Of a stretch of 44,302 nucleotides of DNA, positions 17,216 to 24,865 are shown one piece after another. The notes below the pieces were generated by a model that saw nothing but the letters and a program-made list of their open reading frames with translations, was not told the origin of the DNA and did no database searches. The DNA comes from Myxococcales bacterium (GTDB lineage: Bacteria > Myxococcota > Myxococcia > Myxococcales > Myxococcaceae), in assembly GCA_020846875.1 (NCBI GenBank), contig JADLDB010000078.1:1-44302 (forward strand), in the 5' to 3' direction. The position numbers were made by a program, and so were the translations under genes. The first letter of the stretch is position 1. Every line of letters starts with the position of its first letter.

Positions 17216-18071
17216 CTTCGATGTCCTCCGCGGTGTGCGTGTCTTCGGTGCCGAAGTGCGAGAGCGCCTCGGGGCGTCCGCTGATCAGAATGTCGTCGCC
17301 GTCGTCCGCCTGGAAGACGCGCAGCAGCCGGTGCTTGCACATCTCCAGCAGCGCCAGGAAGGTGATCACCACCTGGCTGCGGACGCGCTGCCCCTCGAAG
17401 AGCGCGAAGAAGCTCACCCGCCCGGCTTCTGCCCCGCGCACCTTCGCGGCGATGTTGTACATGGCCTGGGTGAGCGACAACCGCTCGCGCATCACCTCGT
17501 GCTGCTTCTGCGGCTCGAGCGCCTTGAGCACCCGATCGAGCGCCTCGATCAGCTTGTAGATCGACAGCTCCTGGAGGCCGATCTCGTCCGGATCGAGCGG
17601 CACCTGCTCCTGGCGCACCTTCCGGGTGAACACCATGCGATCGAGGATGTCGGCCTGGAGCAGCTGATCGGCGGCGGCCTTGTACTTCTGGTACTCGAGC
17701 AGCCGGCGGACCAGCTCGGCGCGCGGATCGAGCTGCTCCTGGCTGGCGTCGGCGCCGTCCGCCAGCGCGGCCTCATCGCGCGGCAGCAGCATGCGCGACT
17801 TGAGGTGCAGCAGGGTCGACGCCATCACCAGGAACTCCCCGGCGATGTCCAGGTTGATTTCCCGCATCAGCTCCAGGTGCGCGAGGTACTTCTCGGTGAT
17901 CAGCGCGATGGGGATGTCGAGGATGTCCAGCTTGTGCTCGCGGATCAGGTGCAGCAGCAGATCGAGCGGCCCCTCGAAGTTGGGCAGCGCGATGCGGAAG
18001 GCGTCGCGCGGGGCGATCACCTCGTTCAGCGCATCGTCCGGTGCAGGACTCACGTCCTTCACGTCAGCCAC
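17202..18071 (-). CDS. scpA: Segregation and condensation protein A (kleisin)
   Basis: This is a 289-residue protein starting at a GTG (residues MADVKDVS). It carries the kleisin signature FEGPLDLLLHLIREHKLDIL, followed by IPIALITEKYLAHLE and GEFLVMASTLLHLKSRMLLP, and a C-terminal winged-helix segment (VVITFLALLEMCKHRLLRVFQ). ScpA bridges the heads of the SMC dimer and recruits ScpB. It leads the scpA-scpB-rluB group, 81 bases downstream of trpS. That gap has no evident terminator, so transcription probably continues from upstream. Confidence 0.96.
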   Translation of the reverse strand: MADVKDVSPAPDDALNEVIAPRDAFRIALPNFEGPLDLLLHLIREHKLDILDIPIALITEKYLAHLELMREINLDIAGEFLVMASTLLHLKSRMLLPRDEAALADGADASQEQLDPRAELVRRLLEYQKYKAAADQLLQADILDRMVFTRKVRQEQVPLDPDEIGLQELSIYKLIEALDRVLKALEPQKQHEVMRERLSLTQAMYNIAAKVRGAEAGRVSFFALFEGQRVRSQVVITFLALLEMCKHRLLRVFQADDGDDILISGRPEALSHFGTEDTHTAEDIEGEYQ

Positions 18072-18152
18072 GTCGGGGGCTCATCCTTGAAGCAGGGCCG
18101 GAAAATCGGCGTCGGAGCCGTGTAGCACAACCCCGCTGTTCCGCCTCACGTC

Positions 18153-19163
18153 TTACAGCCCCACCGCAGCGCGCACCCGGCCGATCACCGGGGCGGCGTA
18201 GGCCCGCGCCTTGTCCGCGCCGGCCTTGAGGATCCGCTCCACCTCCGCCGGATCGGCGAGCAGCTCGGCGTACCGCTTGCGGGGCCCGTCGAAGGTGGCC
18301 TTGAAGCCGTCGAGCAGCGCGCCCTTGAAGTAGCCGTAGCCCTTCTTCGGATCGCCGCCGGATCTCCACTCGGCGTCGATGGTGGCGAACTGCGGGGCCG
18401 GCAACACCACCTTGAGCAGGTCGTACAGCGGCTGGTTCTGCGTCGGCTTCGGCGCGTCGGGCGCCGTCGAGTCCGTCTTCACCGACTTCACCTGCTTCTC
18501 GGCCTCCTTGTCGGTGCCGAAGAGATCGATGGTGTTGCCGTAGCTCTTGGACATCTTCTGGCCGTCGCGGCCGGGGACGACGGCGGTCTCGTCGCGGATC
18601 CGTTCGGCGGGCAGCTTGAAGACGCCGGCCTTCTTCGAGGGATCGGCCGGCTCGTACCCGGGCACGTAGCGGACGTTGAACTTGGTGGCCCAGTCGCGGG
18701 CGAACTCGAGGTGCTGCTTCTGATCCCGTCCCACCGGCACCACGTCCGTGTCGTAGAGCAGGATGTCCGCGGCCATCAGCACCGGGTAGGCGAAGAGGCC
18801 GAACTCGGGGTGCTTGATGCCCCTATTCTCGATCTTGTCCCGGTAGCTGTGGGCGCGCTCGAGGTAGGAGACCGGCACGGTGGTGCCGAGGATCCACATC
18901 AGCTCGGTGATCTCGGGGATGTCGGACTGGCGGAAGAGGGTCGCCTTGTGCGCGTCGACGCCGAGGGCGAGGAAGGCGCAGGCCGTCTCGACGGTGAGCT
19001 GCCGCGCGACCGCCGGATCGTGCACGGTGTTGAGCGCGTGGAGGTTGGCGATGAAGTACAGCGCCTCGCCTTCCTCCTGGAGGCGGACGAACTCGCGGAT
19101 GGCGCCGTAGTAGTTGCCGAGGTGCAGGCGACCGGAGGACTGAACGCCAGAGAGGATTCGCAT
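18153..19163 (-). CDS. trpS: Tryptophanyl-tRNA synthetase
   Basis: This is 336 residues from the ATG at 19163, which matches the usual start of the family (MRILSGVQSSGRLHLGNYYG) and its ~330-residue length. The open frame extends further upstream without homology. Class I signatures are intact: the HIGH-type motif LHLGN near residue 15 and KMSKS (GQKMSKSYGN) near residue 200. The enzyme charges tRNA-Trp in the cytoplasm. Nothing in the 47 bases upstream suggests a tRNA-dependent leader; expression is presumably driven from the operon. It is flanked by the small membrane protein gene and scpA. Confidence 0.96.
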   Translation of the reverse strand: MRILSGVQSSGRLHLGNYYGAIREFVRLQEEGEALYFIANLHALNTVHDPAVARQLTVETACAFLALGVDAHKATLFRQSDIPEITELMWILGTTVPVSYLERAHSYRDKIENRGIKHPEFGLFAYPVLMAADILLYDTDVVPVGRDQKQHLEFARDWATKFNVRYVPGYEPADPSKKAGVFKLPAERIRDETAVVPGRDGQKMSKSYGNTIDLFGTDKEAEKQVKSVKTDSTAPDAPKPTQNQPLYDLLKVVLPAPQFATIDAEWRSGGDPKKGYGYFKGALLDGFKATFDGPRKRYAELLADPAEVERILKAGADKARAYAAPVIGRVRAAVGL

Positions 19164-19210
19164 GTCGCGCAAGGCACCTAGTCCGACTCGCGCGCCACGA
19201 CAACCTGACT

Positions 19211-19591
19211 TCAGTCGCTCCAGGTGCGCAGCTTCAGCAGCGCGCCGAGCACCAGCATCAGGGCGAAGAGCGCCGCGTAGCCGGCCGACCGACGCTTCTT
19301 CTTCTGCCGCCACGACTCGATGGCCAGCGACACCAGCACCGCGCCCGCCGCGACCGTCCCCAGCCACTCCCACAGGGAGACGATGACGCGCCGCGCGTAC
19401 CAGGGCGCATAGCGAGACGTGGGCCTCGGGGTGAAGGCCGCCTCCAGTCCGCCGCTGCTGATGTTCACCAGGCGCCGGTACTGGCCGAAGGCGACCACCG
19501 CGATGCCGACGGCCAACGCGACCGCGATGACCTTGCGCCGCGTCGACCAGCCCTGCCACTTGTCGTAGCCGCTGAAGAGCGGGATCACCAC
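19211..19591 (-). CDS. Small membrane protein of unknown function
   Basis: This is 126 residues from the GTG at 19591. There are hydrophobic segments at ~20-36 (KVIAVALAVGIAVVAFG), ~68-86 and ~103-118, with a KKKRR cytoplasmic patch. No family is recognised. The same frame is open back to the xerD stop and encodes a further hydrophobic stretch (VLLLLVQVLLVVLLVV) just upstream of the GTG. If a CTG at 19639 were the start, the protein would gain a complete N-terminal transmembrane helix, so the start is unsure. It lies 51 bases after xerD and 47 before trpS in the same direction. Confidence 0.7.
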   Translation of the reverse strand: MVIPLFSGYDKWQGWSTRRKVIAVALAVGIAVVAFGQYRRLVNISSGGLEAAFTPRPTSRYAPWYARRVIVSLWEWLGTVAAGAVLVSLAIESWRQKKKRRSAGYAALFALMLVLGALLKLRTWSD

Positions 19592-19642
19592 CAGCAGGAC
19601 GACGAGCAGGACTTGAACGAGGAGCAGGAGGACGTCCAGAGG

Positions 19643-20575
<933 letters not shown>

Positions 20576-20610
20576 AAAGGGAGGATCGGCGCTCGCCCCG
20601 GCGCGCGCAA

Positions 20611-21231
20611 CTACTCGCCCATCACCAGGATTCCCTTGCCCTGGCGCAGCACCTCGATCTGATCGTTGATCAGCGAGACCACCGTGGACGGCTCCGATGG
20701 CTGCAGGCCCCCGTCGAGGATCAGATCCAGCCGGTTGCCCAGCTTGTCCTTGATGCCGCGAGCGTCGGTGAGGACCTCGCCGTCCTCGTCCGTCGCGGAG
20801 GTGGTGACGATCGGCCGCCCCAGCTTCGCGGCGATGGCCAGCATCAACGGCGCCTGGGGCACCCGGATCCCCACCTGCCGCTGCCGGGACTGCATCATCT
20901 CGGGCACCAGCCGCGTCGCCTCCAGCACGAAGGTGAACGGGCCGGGGGTGAGCTGCTTCATGTAGCGGTACGCGAAGTTGGACACCTTGGCGTACCGGGC
21001 CACGTCGGAGAGATCCGGGCAGAGGAAGGCCATCGGCTTGCGGCGATCGCGCCCCTTCACCCCGTACAGGCGATCGATGGCCTTCTTCGAGAGCAGATCG
21101 CAGCCGATGCCGTAATAGGTGTCGGTGGGGTACGCCAGCAGGCCTCCGTCCTCCAGCACCTTCGCGGCGCGGTCGACGACGCGCGGCTGGGGGTGGATCG
21201 GATCGACTTCGACGATCGGCGCCTGGGACAT
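20611..21231 (-). CDS. YciO-type Sua5/YrdC family protein
   Basis: This is a 206-residue single-domain YrdC-fold protein. Motifs are GGLLAYPTDTYYGIGCDL, the KGRDRRKPMAFLC loop, LTPGPFTFVLEAT, VGIRVPQAPL and the C-terminal LILDGG with PSTVVSL. The family binds ATP and tRNA, and Sua5/TsaC makes threonylcarbamoyl-AMP for t6A37 in tRNA. The match along the whole length is closer to YciO, the paralogue whose role is less certain, than to TsaC. In particular the usual SxN segment reads TTSATDEDGE. It could still be the only Sua5 enzyme of this genome. It lies 35 bases upstream of xerD and 29 downstream of the hypothetical gene. Confidence 0.88.
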   Translation of the reverse strand: MSQAPIVEVDPIHPQPRVVDRAAKVLEDGGLLAYPTDTYYGIGCDLLSKKAIDRLYGVKGRDRRKPMAFLCPDLSDVARYAKVSNFAYRYMKQLTPGPFTFVLEATRLVPEMMQSRQRQVGIRVPQAPLMLAIAAKLGRPIVTTSATDEDGEVLTDARGIKDKLGNRLDLILDGGLQPSEPSTVVSLINDQIEVLRQGKGILVMGE

Positions 21232-21260
21232 GACTTGAGGACCGCTCTACCGCAATCCCG

Positions 21261-21965
21261 TCACCGTTTGCAGGACTTCATGTCCGGCACGAAGACCTGC
21301 CGCGACGGATCGAAGCTGAAGTCCACCTTCTTGCACTTGTCACCGTTCAGCGTGACGGAGATCTGCGTGCCCCAGTCCCCGTGCACGCGTACCCGCGCCA
21401 CGCCCTTCGCGTCGAAGAGCACCGACGACAGCCGCAGCACGCAGGGATCGGGATCGCCCTTCGAGACCGAGATCACCGCCGCGGGCTTCTTCCCGGTGAA
21501 GAACCAGTACTCGCCGAGGAAGTCCCCGCGCGACTGCACCGGGCAGAACTTCTTCGGCGGGGCGTCCAGCTCCACCTGAAAGCCCTGGCCGAGGGTGAGC
21601 GGCCCGCACGACTTCTTCTCCTCGAAGGCCGCGGCGGACAGGTGCTTCATCACCTCGCCGAGGATCGCCTTGCGCTTGAAGAGCTTCGCCTCCAGGCCCG
21701 GCGAGAGATCGAGCCACTGCTGGAGCTGCTCGATGACGCGCGCCATCCCGCCGAGGAAGCGCATCAGGTACACCGCCTGCGGCGTGCACTGAGGGATCGC
21801 CGGGGACACCATGCGCTCCTGGTCCGCCACCGGCGCCTTCGGGGCCGGCTCGATCACCGCGCCGAAGTGGCCCAGCGGGGCCGAGATGGTCGGCAGCGGC
21901 GAAGGAGGAGCAGGCGGCGGCTTCGGGGCGGCCGCCAGGACCAGGGACAGCAGGAAGATGGACAT
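21261..21965 (-). CDS. Secreted protein of unknown function
   Basis: This is 234 residues from the ATG at 21965, selected because it opens a signal peptide (MSIFLLSLVLAAAPKPPP). The frame runs further upstream only as antisense to the hydrolase gene. After a proline-rich stretch the mature protein has a helical part (RFLGGMARVIEQLQQWLDLS) and a beta-rich C-terminal part with several Cys residues (KKFCPVQ, PDPCVLRL, GDKCKKVDFSF, MKSCKR) that could pair as disulfides. No family is recognised. It begins 14 bases after the hydrolase stop and is probably cotranscribed with it. Likely periplasmic. Confidence 0.75.
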   Translation of the reverse strand: MSIFLLSLVLAAAPKPPPAPPSPLPTISAPLGHFGAVIEPAPKAPVADQERMVSPAIPQCTPQAVYLMRFLGGMARVIEQLQQWLDLSPGLEAKLFKRKAILGEVMKHLSAAAFEEKKSCGPLTLGQGFQVELDAPPKKFCPVQSRGDFLGEYWFFTGKKPAAVISVSKGDPDPCVLRLSSVLFDAKGVARVRVHGDWGTQISVTLNGDKCKKVDFSFDPSRQVFVPDMKSCKR

Positions 21966-21979
21966 GGCTCCCACGGCTT

Positions 21980-22516
21980 CTACCTCATCCGCGCCTCGAG
22001 CCACCTGGCCGTCGCGTCCAGCGCGCTCGCCTCCTGCCGGCCGAAGGAGTGCCCGGCGCCCCCAAGCACCAGCACCTCGCTCCGGGGATTGCCGGCCGCC
22101 GCCTCGCGCACCACCGGAAGAGGGCCCAGCTCGTCGGCGCTCCCCTGGACGATCAGCGTCGGCGCCGTCGCGCGGGCAAGCGCCTCTTCGTCGAGCGGCC
22201 GCGGCTTCCCCGGAGGGCGCACCGGGAAGCCCAGCAGCACCACCGCCCGCACGTCCCTGCGCCGCCCCAGGCGAATCGCGATCCGCCCACCGAAGCTGCG
22301 GCCGATGAGCACGAACGGCGGCGCCAGCGTCGCGAGCAGCCGCTCGAGCCACGCCACCTCGCGCTCGAGGCCTGGCGTCACCTTTCCCCGCGGCGGCGCC
22401 TCCCGATGGCAGTCGAAGCCCAGGGCGGCGAGCCGCTTCGCCAGCTTCACCAGGATCGGCTGCGAGGCCCGCCCTCCGAAGCCCGGGAGCAGCACCACCG
22501 TCCCGCGCCCACTCAC
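21980..22516 (-). CDS. Alpha/beta hydrolase, KANL3/Tex30-like
   Basis: This is 178 residues from the GTG at 22516. That start overlaps the stop of the upstream TPR gene (GTGA), the usual sign of translational coupling, and puts the first strand (GRGTVVLLPGFGG) at the N-terminus. The catalytic triad is visible: Ser74 in LIGRSFGGRIA, Asp128 in VQGSADELG and His156 in GGAGHSFGR. The small size, the oxyanion GFGG loop and FPVRPPGKP match the KANL3/Tex30 group of dienelactone-hydrolase-like proteins, whose bacterial substrates are unknown. Cytoplasmic. Longer starts would run into antisense of the TPR gene. Confidence 0.88.
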   Translation of the reverse strand: MSGRGTVVLLPGFGGRASQPILVKLAKRLAALGFDCHREAPPRGKVTPGLEREVAWLERLLATLAPPFVLIGRSFGGRIAIRLGRRRDVRAVVLLGFPVRPPGKPRPLDEEALARATAPTLIVQGSADELGPLPVVREAAAGNPRSEVLVLGGAGHSFGRQEASALDATARWLEARMR

Positions 22517-24522
22517 GCGCGCTGGGCCTCGATCAGCCGTGGCAGCATGCCCCGCTCGGTGCCGCCGAAGCGCAAGAGCAGCTTCTCGCGGAAGCTCTTG
22601 AGCTCGTCCCAGTCCAGCTCGATGTGCCCGTGGGCCACCGGATCGCGCAGCTTCTCCTTGCTCCACTGCACGAAGGCCGCCAGGGACTCGAAGAAGGCGT
22701 CCTCCAGCGAGAACTGCTGAGCGAGGAAGGCGCGGAAGGGCGCGAGGTAGGCCTCGTGGCGGCGATCCAGCACCCGGCTCACCTCGCCCAGGGCCGGCGC
22801 GCGCACGGAGAGTTCTCGATCGAAGGCGTCCACGAAGCGATCGAAGTACTCCACCCGCTTGCCGCGCTTCTCCCGCACCGCGCCGGCGAGGAAGTCCTGC
22901 CGGCGCGTGCCCTGCTCCAGCCAGGTGTCGAAGGGCTTCACCAGGAGCTCCACCAGGCTGCGCTCCAGCGCGCCCGAGAAGAGCACGGCCACCGCCGCGG
23001 CCGGCAGCTCGGTGGTGATCGCCGTCTGGTAGGTCCGCTCCGCCACCAGGAGCATCTGCCAGAGGGGCGCGGGGCAGCGATCCCGGGCCGCGCCGAAGGC
23101 CCGCTCCAGGTTCTCCTTCGCCTTGTCGCCCGCCTCGCGCTCCCGCGTCTCCAGCTCCTCGCGCACCTTCCTCTGTTGCTCGGCGACGAGGCGCCGGCGC
23201 TCCGAGTCCGCGCCCTCCTGCGCCCTGCGGATCGCCTCCTCGGCGGAGGACTGCGCCGCCTGGAGCCGGGCGAGCTCGCGCCGCAGCCGCTCCACCTCGG
23301 TCTCGCGGGCCTCAAAGCGCCGCCGCAGCGCCTCGGCCTCGGCGCGCGCCGCCTCCACCTGCTGGGCGGCGGTGGATTCGAGATCGCTGCGCCAGGCCAG
23401 CCGCTTCAAGGTCAGCGCCAGGGCGCGGCGGGCCTCGGGCTCGTCGGGATCGAGTTCCAGCGCCCGGCGCAGGTGCTGCTCGGCGCCCTCGAAGTCGCCG
23501 GCCTCGGCGGCGAGGTGACCGAGATCCACGAAGACGCTCGCGCCCAGGCGAGGCACCGCGCTCTCCGGCAGCGCCTTCGCCTGCTCCAGCACGGTCAGCG
23601 CCTGCTCGCGGCGCCCGAGGAGCCGCAGCGCGCGGCCCTTCGTGGCCCACCACTCGAAGCGCGTGCCGGGATCGAGCGCTCCCAGGCGCTCGCCTTCCTC
23701 GAGCAGCTCCTGCGCCTGGCCCGGTTGGCCGCGGACGTTGGCGATCTGCGCGAAGAGGAGCAGATCGTCGGCCTGGGCGCCCTGGGCCCGCCGCCTGGCG
23801 ATCAGCTGATCGGCCAGCGCGGTGTCGCCCACCACCTGCGCCGCGTAGGCCATGTGCCCCAGTTGGTGGCCCTCGAGGCGCCCGGCCGCCTCGATCGCCC
23901 GCCACGCCGCCAGCGCCTCGGCCGGCTCGCCGCGCAGCAGCTTCAGGTCCGCGCGGACCGCGCGCGCCGCCCAGGAGAGCTCCGGATCATTCCGCGCGCC
24001 GGCCTCCACCTGGGAGGCGAGCGCGTCTGCCTCGTCGAGCCGCCCGCGCCGCGCCTTCACCAGCGCCAGCACCAGCCGGGTGTCGGGGCCCCCGCCCACC
24101 AGGAGGGCCGCGGCGAGCTGCTGCTCGGCGGCCTCCACCTCGCCCACCTTGAGGAGCGCCGCCGCGAAGTGGGTCAGCACCGCGGGATCGCGCGGCTTTC
24201 TGGCCCGCGCCCGGCCCAGGAGCTCGAGCGCCTGGCGGGGCTGCTCCAGATCGCTGAGCAGCGAGCCCAGGTGCGCCTCCACGTCCGCGTCCTTCGGGAA
24301 GCGGCGGTAGGCCTCCTCCAGCACCTTCTGGGCGTCGAGGCGGCGATCGGTCCGGCGCAGCGCCTCCGCCAGGAGCGTGAAGGCCGCCGGCTGATCCAGG
24401 GTAGACTCGCCGATGACGCGGCGCGCAGCCCCCTCCACCTTGCCCCACTCGCCGCGCTCGGCCTGCAGCCGGGCCTCTTCGAGCAGCGCGAGCGCGCGGC
24501 GCTTGTTCAGGCGGGGCGGCAC
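22513..24522 (-). CDS. TPR and coiled-coil protein with a novel C-terminal helical domain
   Basis: This is 669 residues from a GTG. Residues ~10-390 are tetratricopeptide repeats, with typical W-LG-Y-A-F-A-P patterns such as FEGAEQHLRRALELDPDEPEARRAL. Residues ~395-480 form a charged coiled coil (ARAEAEALRRRFEARETEVE). Residues ~490-669 form a helical domain with conserved-looking aromatic and charged patches (APLWQMLLVAERTYQ, DAFFESLAAFVQWSKEKLRD, PVAHGHIE). That domain resembles HEPN-like or RiPP-associated helical bundles only in general character; I cannot name it. No signal peptide, so cytoplasmic. It is coupled to the hydrolase downstream by a four-base overlap. Confidence 0.88.
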   Translation of the reverse strand: MPPRLNKRRALALLEEARLQAERGEWGKVEGAARRVIGESTLDQPAAFTLLAEALRRTDRRLDAQKVLEEAYRRFPKDADVEAHLGSLLSDLEQPRQALELLGRARARKPRDPAVLTHFAAALLKVGEVEAAEQQLAAALLVGGGPDTRLVLALVKARRGRLDEADALASQVEAGARNDPELSWAARAVRADLKLLRGEPAEALAAWRAIEAAGRLEGHQLGHMAYAAQVVGDTALADQLIARRRAQGAQADDLLLFAQIANVRGQPGQAQELLEEGERLGALDPGTRFEWWATKGRALRLLGRREQALTVLEQAKALPESAVPRLGASVFVDLGHLAAEAGDFEGAEQHLRRALELDPDEPEARRALALTLKRLAWRSDLESTAAQQVEAARAEAEALRRRFEARETEVERLRRELARLQAAQSSAEEAIRRAQEGADSERRRLVAEQQRKVREELETREREAGDKAKENLERAFGAARDRCPAPLWQMLLVAERTYQTAITTELPAAAVAVLFSGALERSLVELLVKPFDTWLEQGTRRQDFLAGAVREKRGKRVEYFDRFVDAFDRELSVRAPALGEVSRVLDRRHEAYLAPFRAFLAQQFSLEDAFFESLAAFVQWSKEKLRDPVAHGHIELDWDELKSFREKLLLRFGGTERGMLPRLIEAQRA

Positions 24523-24534
24523 CGGCAGCGGACC

Positions 24535-24807
24535 CTAGTGGCGCGTGATGAAGAAGTCGCGGGTGACGACGCCCCCCGCCGGGCCAACCTGCTGCGCGGC
24601 GGCGGACGCCGTGCCACCGGCCCGGGGAGGTGGCCCGGACGTGCCGCGCTGCGCCGTGGCCGGCGCGAGCTCCACCGGGCTGGCAGCGGCGGAACGCAGC
24701 GCGTCGATCAGCTCTTCCCGGGTCTTGAGGCCTGCCGCGCCGCGTCCGAGGCGTTCGCGGGCCAACGTCAAGAGCTCACGCAGCGTGCGGGAAGCGAGGT
24801 CGTCCAC
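24535..24807 (-). CDS. Short Rho N-terminal/SAP-like domain protein, possibly truncated
   Basis: This is 90 residues from a GTG at 24807. The first ~42 residues (DDLASRTLRELLTLARERL, then KTREELIDAL) form the helix-extended-helix of the Rho N-terminal/SAP-like domain, a nucleic-acid-binding fold. A Gly/Ala/Pro-rich linker follows, and the protein ends VVTRDFFITRH. In myxobacteria, Rho-N proteins of this kind often continue from a similar FF motif into a DUF4912 domain, which is absent here because a TAG follows directly. This could be a truncated member or a naturally short one. It heads the long minus-strand run, 12 bases before the TPR gene, and is divergent from the glycosyltransferase. 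Confidence 0.65.
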   Translation of the reverse strand: MDDLASRTLRELLTLARERLGRGAAGLKTREELIDALRSAAASPVELAPATAQRGTSGPPPRAGGTASAAAQQVGPAGGVVTRDFFITRH

Positions 24808-24865
24808 ACCGGTGCACTTCGCACTGCTCGCCCGGTGGGTCAACGTGCCATGATGCGCCCCGGCC

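Noticed and set aside
24808-24865. Sigma-54 promoter (TGGCACG on the minus strand) between the divergent genes
   Set aside because: The -24 part matches, but no GC at the -12 position follows at the required spacing.
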